A stretch of DNA of 64,000 nucleotides from Stomoxys calcitrans (taxonomy: Eukaryota; Arthropoda; Insecta; Diptera; Muscidae). The translations under genes were made by a program, and so were the position numbers. Of this stretch, positions 19,892 through 30,748 are shown piece by piece; the stretch's first letter is position 1; every line of letters begins with the position of its first letter. Location of the stretch: NCBI RefSeq assembly GCF_963082655.1, contig NC_081555.1, forward strand, positions 92,271,819-92,335,818, in the 5' to 3' direction. Under the pieces are notes generated by a model. It worked only from the letters and a program-made list of their open reading frames with translations, did not search any database and had not been told where the DNA came from.

Positions 19892-21660
19892 TTTTTATAC
19901 CCACCACCGAAGGATGGGGGTATATTCATTTTGTTCTTACATTTGCAGCACATCGAAATATCCACTTTCGATCCCATAAAGTATATATATTCGTGATCAG
20001 CGTAAAAATCTAAGACGATCTAGACATGTCCTTCCGTCTGTCCGTCTGTTGAAATCACACTACAGTCTTAAAAATAGAGATATTGAGCTGAAACTTTGCA
20101 CATATTATTTTTTGTCCATAAACAAGTTAACTTCGAAGATGGGCTATATCGGACTATATCTTGATATAGCCCCTATATAGATCGATCCGCCGATTTAGGG
20201 TCTTAGACGCATAAAAGTCATATTTATTAACCGATTTTGCTGAAATTTGGGACAGTGTGTTGTGTGAGGCCACTCGACATCTTTCTTTAATTTGGCCCTG
20301 ATCGGTCCAGATTTAGATAAAGCTGCCATATAGGCCCTCGACATCCTTCTTTAATTTGGCCCAGATCGGTTAAGATTTTGATATAGCTGCTATATAGACC
20401 GATCCGCCGGTTGAGGGTTTTCGGCCCATACAAGCCACATTTATTATCCGATTTTGCTGAAATTTGGGAACGTAAGTTGTGTTAGGCCCTTCGACATCCT
20501 ACTTCAATTTGGCTCAGATCGGTCCAGATTTGCATATAGCTGCCATATAGACCGATCTCTCGAATTATGGTCTTGCTCCCATAAAAGCCACATTTATTAT
20601 TCGATTTTGCTGAAATTTGGGACAGTGAGTTGTGTTAGGTCCTTCGACATCTTTTCTCAATTTGGCTCAGACCGGTCCAGATTTGGATATAGCTGCCATA
20701 TAGACCGATCTCTCGATTTAAAGTCTTGCGCCCATAAAAAGCGCATTTATTGTCTGATTTTGCCAAAATTTGGGACAGTGAGTTGCGTTAGGCCCTTCGA
20801 CATCTTTCTTCAATTCAGCTCAGATCGGTCCAGATTTGCATATAGCTGCCATATAGACCGATCTCCCGATTTAAGGTCTTGCACCCATAAAAGGCGCATT
20901 TATTGTCCGATTTTGCCAAAATTTGGGACATTTTGGATCAGATCGGTCCAGATTTGGATATAGCTACTTTATAGACCGATCCGCCGGTTTAGGGTCTTCG
21001 ACCCATACGAGCCACAGGGTCGATTTGGTCTTCGACCCATACGAGCCGATTTTGCTGAAATTTGGGACAGTGAGTTGTATTAGGCCCTTCGACATCTTTT
21101 CTCAATTTGGATCAGATTAGTCCAGATTTGGATATAGCTGCCATATAGACCGATCTCTCGATTTAGGGTCTTGAGCCCATAAAAGGCGCATTTATTGCCC
21201 GATTTTGCCAAAATTTGGGACAGTGAGTTGCGTTAGGCCCCTTGACATCTTTCTTCAATTCAGCTCAGATCGGTTCAAATTTGAATATAGCTGCCATTTA
21301 AACCGATCTCTCGATTTAAGGTTACGGTCCCATAAAAGGCGCATTTATAATCCGATTTCACTGAACAGTCTTAATTATGTTAGGATTTTCGACATCCGTG
21401 TCGTATATGGTTCAGATCGGTTTATTTTTAGATATAGCTACAAAAAAGACCAATATTTTGTTATACACAATTGAACAATGACTTGTACCTATTAATATTT
21501 GGTCCAAATCGAAACCTGTTTCGACATAGCTGCTATGGGGCATAAGGTATGTATTTTCACCGGATTTTGACGAAAGGTGGTTTACATGTATACCCTAGGG
21601 TACCCGAGTGAGTATCCAAAGTTCGGCCCGGCCGAACTTAACGCCTTTTTACTTGTTTTT
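19892..21660 (+). mobile_element. mini-me type element, complete, long internal array
   Basis: Begins TTATACCCACCACCGAAGGA. The conserved core follows (tatatatattcgtgatcagcg, then gacgatctagacatgtcc) with a GTCC/GTCT stretch. An array of about 153-bp units comes next (ACCGATCT landmarks at 20551, 20704 and 20857). The end is GGTACCC..AAGTTCGGCCCGGCCGAACTTAACG then TTTTTACTTGTT, whose TTCGGCCCGGCCGAA is a hairpin. The (TA)n-core-GTCY layout is that described for dipteran mini-me elements. The 169-aa ORF at 20454-20963 arises because 153 is a multiple of three; I do not treat it as a gene. Confidence 0.85.
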
Positions 21661-22645
21661 TTGTTTTTGAACTTCAATAAAAAAGTTTGTCAAAAGACTC
21701 GTTATAAAGAGATTAGTTTGTGTGAGAATTTCTAGTATCGCTTTAAAAACAATTCGTTACAGAGAAGTATTTGTTATAGAGAAGATAACTATGGAGAGGT
21801 TAAAAAAGATGAAAATGGCTGAAAAAAAGTTGTGTTTTCACTTTTTATTCACTAAAGAGAACAATACGTTATAGGGAAGTGCGTTATATATAAGTTCGAC
21901 TGCAGTTTAAGTTTAAGTTGGTTTATTTCGGCTTCAGGTCCTTGATTATTGCATAATTTTCAATCAAAAAAATTCTAAAATCTCTGGATGATGACCATGT
22001 TAGTCTAAATATCGAAAATAAATGAAAATTTTAAGTATTGAAAGTACATGAAACTGTCTTTTAATCCAGGACCTGAATTTTTCATTTCTACGAAAATTTG
22101 CGTAAAATGTTATATCCTTTCATATTCTATATATATATATATATATTCTTTTATTTATATATATTATTACCATCCTATAGGATTTTAAGCTATTGTATAT
22201 TCGTTGCATTTTTTTTTATAATTTTGTTTTACTTTTATTTTAGTTTTTAATTAGATGATGTTATTATTATTTCAATTAGTTACATGTCAATGAAAAATAT
22301 TGCAATAAAACTAGGTAGTCATCATGTTTGCACTTTAAAAAAAATCTATTTTCATAAAGTTCTTATAACGCCTAACATGTGACATTATTGCAATATTTCT
22401 GAGAACTCGAGATTAATTAAAATCATCATAGAATCATATGAATGAATGAAAATTAAACACAAAATAAAAATAGATTCTACTCCGCATGTCGCCTTCAGCT
22501 ACGCACATCCACTTTGATGTTCTGGGCTGAGTTCTATTCATTGAGATTTTATTACTGAAATAATTAAATCTCAGTGAAGGTGGAAAAAAAGCAAACAGCA
22601 AAAGTATTGAGTCATTCACAAGCACAAAACTACTACCATACTTAC
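21661..22645 (-). other. stg1: stg1-like intron, donor side
   Basis: AT-rich sequence of apparently single-copy type. There is a short set of 'tcgttatagagaag'-like units at 21690-21890 and an (AT)n run at 22128-22150. No ORF of note. Confidence 0.55.
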
Positions 22646-22863
22646 ACTGTAATAGCCGACCTCCTGCAGACTGATATAGAGGAAGATGTTCAGCAGACCC
22701 ACAAACTCGGTGGCAATGAAGCCGAAGACAAACAGAAAGAAACTTTGACCGTAGGTAACCTTAAACATGGGTGGCTGCAGTGATGACCTTGGACGCAACT
22801 TTGACCCAATTTCCGCCTTCAGTATGGATATGTAAGCGATCAGACCGATGAGCATCAGCAAGC
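22646..22863 (-). CDS. stg1: stg1-like gene, exon with two membrane segments
   Basis: 218 nt between an AG acceptor (before 22863) and a GTAAGT donor (from 22645) encode residues 72-144. The exon completes the third membrane segment (LLMLIGLIAYISI). A short polar loop follows (LKAEIGSKLRPRSSLQPP), then FKVTYGQSFFLFVFGFIATE and FVGLLNIFLYISL as the fourth segment (about residues 112-137). In known stargazin/CACNG proteins the fourth segment is introduced by YGWSF and contains an acidic residue followed by VG. The YGQSF...TEFVG pattern here matches that, and it is the strongest single piece of evidence for the family. The upstream junction splits a Gly codon, with the phase fitting the exon at 30608. 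Confidence 0.9.
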
Positions 22864-24016
22864 CTTTCATGCAAAGGAGAAGTCACAAACGAAATCGGCA
22901 TTGTAATTATTTGTCGTTGTCATTTTTTCCCAATAGTGATGCAGTTAAGATGATGGCGTTTCCATTTCCATTTGTTATTTATTTTAACATTAAGGTGACA
23001 TTGTGGTGGGTTTTTTTTTTGTTTTAATGAGCAGTAATGTAACAGCAAATTAAGTCCCGAATGTACGAAAGACCAACGAAGGAAAGGTGTGAAAAGGCAA
23101 ATAAAAAAAAAGACAATAATGGAAACAGTGAAAACAGTTGATAAGCAAAGAAGAAAACGCGTTAAAATACCAACACTGACAGTAATTAAAAGTTAAATTG
23201 AAATTAATATTAATGGTATGACATGAGGCAGAAGGGTCCTTTGCCCCTTTCGCACCGTCCTCTTTCTGTTGAGTCACTCTTTATAAAAAAAAATAAATGA
23301 AATGATGAATGGAAGGATGAATGAATGAATGAACGAATAACTGAATGGTTTGACGTTTTCAGGACAATGGAAACAAAAGGATGTGAAACAGGTTTTCGCC
23401 GCCTTTCTCCACTAACGTGATTATGTTTTTTAAAAAAGCCATGAAATTTTCCCATTGTCTTACCCAAAAGGCAGCGGCGTATTGGTTGCATATCAAGCAT
23501 TTCAAGATATACGAATACGAATACGAGTATGAGTATGAGTATTCGTTGCCTGTACTTAATACCCCGTAAAAGAAAATGAAGAGACATCCAACAAACGTTT
23601 ATTTATAGTGATTTTTTGTTGTTGCTAGAACAATGGTAAAGCCATTGATTGAGATGTATGTGGCGTTAATTGAAAAATTCCATTAAAAACTCAAGTCGAT
23701 CAGTGTGTGTTGAGGAGACCCAAAAATAAACGAAATTAATTGAATTTTTTCTTCATTTGTGTTAACAATTTAAATAGCAACGACACAAGAATAATATTTT
23801 GACAAAGTTATTAAAAGAAAAGATTTTTATAAAATAAAATGTTGACAAAATTTTCTATAAAAAATATTTTTTTTTTTATAAAACCAATTTTAGATCAAAT
23901 TTTTCCAAAAAAACGTTTATACTAGAGGTGGGTTTTTAATAAAAAAAAAATGAATGAAGCTTGGTGTAAAAACATCCTCTCAAAACAGATATAAAGTGCT
24001 AACAAAATCTTATTTA
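22864..24016 (-). other. stg1: stg1-like intron with microsatellites
   Basis: AT-rich intron. It contains a GAAT-type run at 23300-23340, a hexamer run of TACGAG/TATGAG at 23512-23541, and A/T-rich 'aaaattttctata' units at 23815-23930. No coding sequence is seen. Confidence 0.55.
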
Positions 24017-24062
24017 TAACAAGTAAAAGCGTGTTAAGTTCGGCCGGATGAGCTAACTTATG
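24017..24062 (-). repeat. mini-me terminus, solo
   Basis: AACAAGTAAAAGCGTGTTAA then GTTCGGCCGGATGAGC is the hairpin end of a mini-me element in minus orientation. It abuts LINE-B ORF1. Confidence 0.65.
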
Positions 24063-25165
24063 CCTGTGTATCCGCTTTATCGGCTGTGCATCCGGTAGGA
24101 TTCCACCAGATCATCGGTCCCAAGTGGAAATTCTGGTTAACGATCGGATTTTTGAACATGTGTGGGTCCACCCATACAAATGATGAGCTGCGAGTTGAGA
24201 GGGCACATTTTTACGCTGCGTTTTGCGTCGGCGGAATGTATTGATACCATCAAACAGCTTGTCAGAGGTATTTACGCTCCCTGGGATGCCGCAAAGCTCG
24301 ACCTGGTGAGAAAAATGGATATCCCCCATCTCACAAAGGCTACGGTCTTCATCAAGGGATGGGGTAGTAAATTTGCGACGGACGGGAGGTCTTCCACAGG
24401 GAGTAAAAGGAGGAAGAAACTCTCTTTGTGGTTGGCATTGATCAAGTCTCCGTGATAAGTTTGGCTAAGACTAAAGGCATGGCGCACTACGGGAGCAAAA
24501 ATGTCTTTTTCAAGATTAAGATGACTAGAAGTGGCAGAAATTTTCATTCTGCGACATCAGGCCGTGCAGTGGCAGGTGACTCAACACTGCCCAACAAAGA
24601 GGGGGCCGACAACGAGACAATCACGGCATCTCTCAATATTGGAAAGACTAGGAGAAACAAAGATCCTTATACTAAAATATCAGGCAGTGCAGTGACGAGA
24701 GACACAACTCAGGCCTAACAAACAGGAAGCTGACGACGGACCCATCACTGACTTAAAGATTCGGAATACTGGGATAGGTAGAGATCCTAATTTTGAAACA
24801 TTAGGCAAAGCAGCGACAGGAGACTCAAAGCAACCCAACGAACAGGGAGCCGATGATGGTACCATCACCTACTCCCAAGAAGCTAATTTCCTTAAGATTT
24901 GGAAGGCTAAGATAGGCAAAGATCCTAGTATTGAAACATCAGGCAGTTCAGGGAATGGAAACCCAATAAAGCTTAACGAACAGGGACCCGACGATGGAAC
25001 CATTACCGACTTTATAGAAAGTCAGAAGACTAGACTAGGAAAAAAAACCTAAAACCAAGATATCAGGCAGTGCAGTGACAGGAAAGTCAATGCAGTCTAA
25101 AGAACAGGGAGCAGATGATGAGATCATCACCTACTCCCAAGATGCCCATTTACTGGAGGACCAAT
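24063..25165 (+). pseudogene. LINE-B copy 3, ORF1 with tandem units
   Basis: 5'-truncated ORF1. It reads RGHIFTLRFASAECIDTIKQ, WDAAKLDLVRKMDIPHLTKA and VVGIDQVSVISLAKTKGMA in two frames. A tandem array then runs from 24521, with unit starts near 24521, 24644, 24765, 24903 and 25026. The first two units are clean (KMTRSGRNFHSATSGRAVAG, KTRRNKDPYTKISGSAVTRD). Later ones hold stops. It parallels ORF1 at 15940-17640. Confidence 0.75.
24521..25150 (+). repeat. 123-bp tandem repeat within LINE-B ORF1, copy 3
   Basis: Five units with spacings of about 123, 121, 138 and 123 bp, carrying the same KTR..KDP....SGSAV..DS core as the array at 17036. The 121 and 138 spacings explain the loss of frame. Confidence 0.8.
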
Positions 25166-27793
25166 GATTGAGGTAATCCAGGTAAACCTCCACCGGAGCG
25201 AGACTGCTACACACGCTCTGATGGAGAAAATCAGCTAGGGCAATATTCATGTTGCCTTAATTCAGGAGCCATGGACGATCCAGATCAAAGTTTATGGACT
25301 GAACCATATCAACTACCAATTATTCTATGCCAACACTGGTACTCGGCCGAGGACCTGCGTTATTTGTCATAAAAATTTTAATTTTATATTTTCCCCAGAG
25401 TTGTCAACGTCGAATAGAACAGTGGTGAGACAGTTAGACGGTGGAGCATACCTGTCATCACTGGCATCACACCCACGTCGGAGCTGCAACGGCTGGTGAG
25501 GAAAGTAAAACAGACAGGAAACCAGGCTCTAATGGCGTGTGATGCGAACTTTCACCACATTTCGTGGGGTAGCACCATCACTAATAAGCGGGACCAAGCC
25601 TTAGCAGAGTTCTTGTATACTAACGTCTTAATAAGACTTAAAATGGGGAACACCGCTACCTTTGTTAATAGGATTAGGAAGGAGGTATTAGATGTGACAA
25701 TATGTTCGGAAAATCTAATCAAAGAGGTTCAGGATTGGAGGGTCTCCATGGAACACTCTTTCCCCGACCATTGCTACATTAGGTTTAGAATAGCAAGGCC
25801 AGTGCCGATCCGATAAGCTTCCGGAATAAGTTGAACTGGACAAAATTCGGGCAGCTACTAAGAAGAAGATTTGGGCAAGATAATTTAGATTGTCCAAGCA
25901 TAGAAGACATTGACGAAAATGTGTACAGGATTACGACTGCACTGGAGGGGTCCTTCGAAGATAGTTGTTCTCTTCGGGAAAGAAAATCAGCCCAAGAAGA
26001 ACCCTGGATGACCAGGGAGATTCGCAATATTGGGAAAGAGTTCCGCAGATCTTTCAATAGAGCTCGTCGTTAAAAAGCGAAAGTTAATTGGGATGTGTAT
26101 TGCACACGGCTCAAGGAATACAATAAGATTACCAGAGCGCCAAAACGTGCCTCCTGGAAGCTTTTCTGCAAACAGGTCGATAGCGTTAATGACGCTGCCA
26201 AGATAAAAAATGTTTCTCTCAAAAACCCATGTCCAAACTAAAACTTTAGTGGACAACATGGGAGTGAGATCAGAGACAAAGGAGGACATATTGAGGCTTT
26301 TGATGAAAACCCATTTTCCACAGGATGCGAAGGAACTCACAGAGACACCGAAATCTTGGAATAATGACGTTGATCGAAGGTTTATAAAAACGGCATCTAT
26401 GGTGAAGAAATCCTTGAGGAGCTTCACCTCGACCTGATGGAATATTTCTGGCGTTATTACAGAAAGAGGCAGACTATCTGGCGCCTCGTCTGGCCAAAAT
26501 TTTCGCAACGTGCATAAGACTTTCATATACTCTGAATGGCTGGCAGGGGCATGGGTGGTGTTTACACCCAAGCCTGGCAAGGCAAGCTATGCGTTCTTTC
26601 TACTCAAAACGTATTGTGGAAATCATTATAAAGAGTAGGGCATCCAGCGAACTGCATGGATACAAAGAGCATGCCTATGTCAAGGGAAGGTTGATGGAGG
26701 CTGACCTGCACGAGGTTGTGCATAAAATAGAAGAATCCTTCGATGCCAAAACGTACTCCATGGCGGTACGCATTGACATCGAGGGTGCTTTTAACAATGT
26801 GCTGACCTACACCTGAGATGAACCTTGAAGTCGAGTGCGAGGCACTGATGCCATCGGCACAGTCTTGGATTGACGGAACCCTAGTTTTGCCGTCTGGAAG
26901 ATCATGTTACATGGATGGATCAACCCAGGGACTGAAATCTGTTTTAGACTACCTGATCATAATATGGTCCTGCAGGCGGAGATCCGTGCGATCACGGAAT
27001 GCGTGAAGTGGTGTGCTGCTAACGCGAGGACGTCGAGTGTGAACATCTTTACCGACAGTAAAATTGCCACAAGGGCAATAACAACCAGGACGGTAAAGTC
27101 ACGAACAGTCCTGTAGTGAAAGAAGGAGATTAACGCCTTCTCTGAGGATGGGAAAATCAGCATCGTTTGGTTGCCGGGCCATAATGGAGTAAGGGGAAAT
27201 GAAATGGCAGACGATTTGGCGGTGAAGGTCAGAGGACTGCCGTCAATAAACTTGGTAAATCCGAAGCCTTTCGGGTCGATACAGTCCGAGTTAAGGGAGT
27301 GGACGACGAATGCGCGTGCAACATGGTGGAGCAGCGAAACAGTCGGTAGGACGGCAAAAATCCTATGGGGGGATCCAGATCGTGAGAAGGCGAGGCTATT
27401 AATGAAAGGAAGCAAGAAGGAGGTCAGTATAGCTTTTGGTATCATAACGGGACACATAGGACTACGAGCTCACTAGCATGTGTAGGGCATGCGGGCAAGA
27501 TGATGAGACGTTGGAGCATTTTCTTTGTCATTGCCCGAGTTTCGCGTCCAACAGATACCGGTACTTAGGTGGAGACACAATATCAGACATGAAGCAACTT
27601 AGGGGAGTGGTATGGCAAACAATTAAGGATTTTGTAAGTAGCACGGAATTTTTAACTTAAAATTTTCTTTTTAGAGGTTACTTTATAGTTTTTAGAGCGC
27701 ATAACAAGCCGATTACTGGCTTAGGTGTATATCCATAGTGGCATGGGACGGATTAATATCTGCACCGTCTTTTCAACCTAACCTAACCCTATA
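25166..27793 (+). pseudogene. LINE-B copy 3, ORF2 (EN, RT pieces, RNase H, C-terminal zinc motif)
   Basis: ORF2 starts MIEVIQVNLHRSETATHALM. The EN block includes VALIQEPWTIQ, ACDANFHHISWGS (GDxNxHH-type) at about 25530-25570 and DVTICSENL. Linker and RT lead-in span 25800-26600. An RT palm remnant, VRIDIEGAFNNV, lies at about 26765-26805. An internal deletion then joins straight to MNLEVECEALMPSAQSWIDG. RNase H follows: ITECVKWCAANARTSSVNIF, TDSKIA (catalytic Asp) and IVWLPGHNGVRGNEMADDLA (catalytic His/Asp region). The C-terminal domain has CRACGQDDETLEHFLCHCPS, a CCHC-like motif. The 3' tail is TTTCAACCTAACCTAACCCT at 27770-27789. Clearly inactive, but the best view of the family's 3' half. 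Confidence 0.8.
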
Positions 27794-28111
27794 AGTACCA
27801 ATTGAGAGCTATAGCTAATTTTGAACCAATTTTGATGGACCTTGGCGATGATTTTCACATAGGATAAAGTACCCGTATCAAACTTCTACCAAATATGTTC
27901 AAATTATAAAAACTGAGGCTCTATGTGGCAAATTACGCCAAAAAAATTTATATGCCAAATTTGAAGGCGATCGGATGAAAATTGCGACCTGTACTTTGTA
28001 CACATATTAACATGGACAGACAAACAGACAGACTGGCGGACATAGCTATATCGTATCAAAAAGAGATTCTGATTCTGAGCACCACAGTGGTGATGTAGGG
28101 TATAAAAGGCT
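27790..28111 (-). mobile_element. mini-me type element, CCACTACTGTGG subtype, fragment
   Basis: The right end reads 'caccacagtggtgatgtagggtataaaa', the reverse complement of the subtype head seen at 34967. GTCTGTCC-type repeats and 'gatcggatgaaaattgcgacc' are also present. The hairpin terminus is absent. Confidence 0.7.
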
Positions 28112-28403
28112 ACCATTCCTTTAGCTTAGCACAAACACATACAAACTTTTGCTAATTGCTTACATTTGAACATTTAAAATCTTTTCATTGTCTATACCCC
28201 TTAAATGTTGTACACCATAACGTATGAGCATTATCACAGCATGCTGCTTGTATAACTCATACGTACCCCAGGACGCATAAACTAAAAATCCAACATTTTC
28301 ACATATATGATAAATGCTGCAGATACAAAAACTCGTCTGCCTTGCCATGCCATTTTACCATACCCACTGCCGCAGAGCAACCGCAATTACAACAATTCAT
28401 GTT
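28112..28403. other. intron, no recognised feature
   Basis: AT-rich, apparently non-repetitive within the window. No splice-flanked ORF was seen. Confidence 0.45.
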
Positions 28404-28737
28404 TTCATACCGACCACCATAAGATGAGGGGTATACTAATTTCGATATTCCCTTTGAAACACTTTGAAATATGGATGTCATCTTGATATTCAAAGTTGAT
28501 TTAGCCTTGTCCGTCTGTCGAAATAAAGTTAGCGGTTAAAAGAATAAAGATATGCGCTTGAGATTTTGTACAGCTACTTCTTATTGATGTAGGTCGCTGG
28601 GATTGCCAATAGACCATATCGATTAAGTTTGGAATATAGCTCGTATAAACACCGATCTCCCAATATGAGATTTTGAGCCCCTGGAACTTGCAGTTGTTGT
28701 CCGATGTGGCACGTGGTGTTGTGTTGGCAATGCAAAT
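28404..28737 (+). mobile_element. outer mini-me copy, left part of a three-level nest
   Basis: Starts 'catacCGACCACCATAAGATGAGG', followed by 'ccttgtccgtctgtcg' and internal units. It stops at the SINE 3' end. Its continuation, with the hairpin terminus, is at 30094-30328. Confidence 0.65.
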
Positions 28738-28957
28738 TTTGCCCATGAACATTCCACTAAGGAACAGAGGCAAACTTATCAATGAATGCAGTTCGATTCA
28801 AGCTTAAGCTCAATGATAAGGGGCCTCCTTTTTATAGCCGAGTCCGAACGGAGTGCCGCAGTGCGACACCTCTTTGAAGAAAAGTTTTACATGGCATAGT
28901 ACCTCACAAATGTTGCCAGCATTAGGAGGGGAAAACCACCACTGACAATTTTTATAC
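28738..28957 (-). mobile_element. SINE, 3' part (head displaced to 30016-30093)
   Basis: Minus-strand SINE 3' tail and body up to the 'accaccactgacaattttt' position, where a mini-me element interrupts it. The missing head, with a degraded B box and CTCTGCGCTACGGTGGCCTC, follows at 30016-30093. Confidence 0.8.
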
Positions 28958-30015
28958 CCTCCACCATAGGATGGGGGGTAAACTAATTTCGTCATTCTGT
29001 TTGTAACTACTCGAAATATTCGACTGAGACCCCATAAAGTATATACAATCTTGATCGTCGTGTCATTTAATGCCGATCTAGCCATGTCCGTCCGTCTGTC
29101 TGTCTGTCAAAAGCACGCTAACTTCCGAAGGAGTAAAGCTAGCCGCGTGAAATTTTGCACAAATACTTCTTATTAGTGTAGGTTTCTTGGTATTGTAAAT
29201 GGGCCATATCGGTCCATGTTTTGATATAGCTGTCATATAAACCGATCTTGGGTCTTGACTTCTTGAGCCTCTAGAGGGCGCAATTCGTATCAGATTTGAA
29301 TGAGTTTTTGCACAAAGTTCTTTGTTATGATATCCAACAACTGCGTTCAGTATGGTTCAAATCGGTTCATAACCTGATATAGCTGCCATATAAACCGATC
29401 TTGGGTCTTGACTTCTTGAGCCTCTACAGTGCGCAATTCTTATCCGATCGGAATGAGTTTTTGCACGACCTGTTTTGTTATGATATCCAACAAATGTGCC
29501 AAGTATGGTTCAAATCGGTTCATAACCTGATATAGCTACCATATAAACCGATCTTGGGTCTTGACTTCTTGAGCCTCTACAGTGCGCAATTCTTATCCGA
29601 TTGGAATGAAATTTTGCACGACGTGTTTTGTAATGATATCCAACAACTGTGCCAAGTATGGTTCAAATCGGTTCATAACCTGATATAGCTGCCATATAAA
29701 CCGATCTGGGATCTTGAGTTCTTGAGCCTCTAGAGATCGCAATTATTATCCGATTTGCCTGAAATTTTGTACGACGGATCCTCTCATGACCATCAACATT
29801 CGAATTGGCTGACATTTTACACAGGTCTCCAACATATAATTTAATTGTGGTCCAAACCGGACCACATCTTGATATCGCTCTAATAGCAGAGCAAATCTTT
29901 TCTTAAATCCTTTTTTGCCTAAGAAGAAATGCCGGGAAAAGAACTCGACAAATGCCATCCATGATGGGGGGTATATAAGATTCGGCCCGGCTGAACTTGG
30001 CACGCTTTTACTTGT
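28958..30015 (+). mobile_element. inner mini-me element, complete, inserted in the SINE
   Basis: Starts ATACCCTCCACCATAGGATG. The core (ttgatcgtcgtgtcatttaatg, gatctagccatgtccgtcc) and GTCTGTCTGTC follow. Units of 153 bp come next, with ACCGATC landmarks at 29241, 29394, 29547 and 29700. The end is GATTCGGCCCGGCTGAACTTGG then CACGCTTTTACTTG. Because it splits a SINE of known sequence, its ends can be read to within a few T residues. The length is about 1.06 kb. Confidence 0.85.
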
Positions 30016-30093
30016 TTTCTGATGGTTTCGTCAGGATTCGAAAAGCGTCATAGGCCGACATGCTAATCTCTGCGCTACGGTGGCCTCCCAGGT
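30016..30093 (-). mobile_element. SINE head, separated from 28738-28957
   Basis: Reads 'tctgatggtttcgtcaggattcgaaaagcgtcatagg...ctctgcgctacggtggcctcc', the reverse complement of the SINE tRNA-like head. It completes the interrupted copy. Confidence 0.8.
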
Positions 30094-30328
30094 GTTATGT
30101 TACGTGGTGCTATGGTATGACTTCTAATAACTGTAGCAAGTATAGTTCAAAACGGTCTATAAACTGATATAGGTCCTGTATAAGCCGATCATCGGCTTAG
30201 TCAGCGTTGGCAGACACATACACATGTGCTCTTCAATCAAGTTTGTTGGCATAAGTTCTTAGTACAATTCATGGTGGTGGGTTTGCAAGATTCGGCCCGG
30301 CCGAACTTAGCACATTTTTACTTGTTAT
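30094..30328 (+). mobile_element. outer mini-me copy, right part with hairpin end
   Basis: Internal-unit sequence ('acttctaataactgtagcaag', 'tataaactgatatagg'), then GATTCGGCCCGGCCGAACTT and AGCACATTTTTACTTGTT. It continues the element begun at 28404. Confidence 0.7.
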
Positions 30329-30607
30329 GTCTTACTTTACCACAAATTTGCCTTCTGGCAGTCATGATGAATGAACTACCTCATGATGATGTTGGTGATT
30401 GTAATAACGATGATGATGATGTGTGACTTGTTTTTGGGAGGTTCTTCATTTCATGTTTGTATGGATGATTGATGGGATTTGGTAAAGGAGTGGTGGTTGA
30501 TGCAAAGTGGTGTCGCTATAGGTAATTGTGCCACATTTTTCGAAAAAAAACAAAAAAAAAAACCAAAAGAGAACTAAACGAAGACTAACAATTGTAAAGT
30601 CACTTAC
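30329..30607 (-). other. stg1: stg1-like intron, donor side
   Basis: Contains a short GATGATGAT run near 30400-30422 and A-rich sequence at 30540-30565. No other feature. Confidence 0.5.
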
Positions 30608-30748
30608 CTGATACAATGAACATAATACCGGCACTAAAGTAATATAAATTATTTTGATGTGAACAGGTTGGTATCAGAAAGACAATGAAACTCAACAGCA
30701 GCACAATGCCCGAAGCCAGAAAGAAAGGACATGACTTGGTCACCGTAT
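30608..30748 (-). CDS. stg1: stg1-like gene, membrane-segment exon
   Basis: A 141-nt exon flanked by an acceptor (CGTCTTTTGCAG before 30748) and a GTAAGTG donor (30607-30601). It is too short for a simple ORF search but translates without a stop as TVTKSCPFFLASGIVLLLSF, IVFLIPTCSHQNN, LYYFSAGIMFIVS and one base of the next codon. This gives a second membrane segment (about residues 30-51 of the joined model), a short extracellular turn, and most of the third (59-87). In stargazin/CACNG proteins the third segment contains an aromatic-rich 'F..AGI.F..SGL' pattern, reproduced here across the junction with the exon at 22863. Phase: two bases in, one base out, matching both neighbours. Confidence 0.88.

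Noticed and set aside
20454..20963. 169-aa ORF with repeated 51-aa units
   Set aside because: It is a by-product of the 153-bp mini-me monomer, which is a multiple of three. There is no start context, domain or host-like codon pattern.
28958..30015. CRISPR-like array (regular repeats)
   Set aside because: Monomers are ~153 bp, diverged, contiguous without unique spacers, and the genome is eukaryotic.
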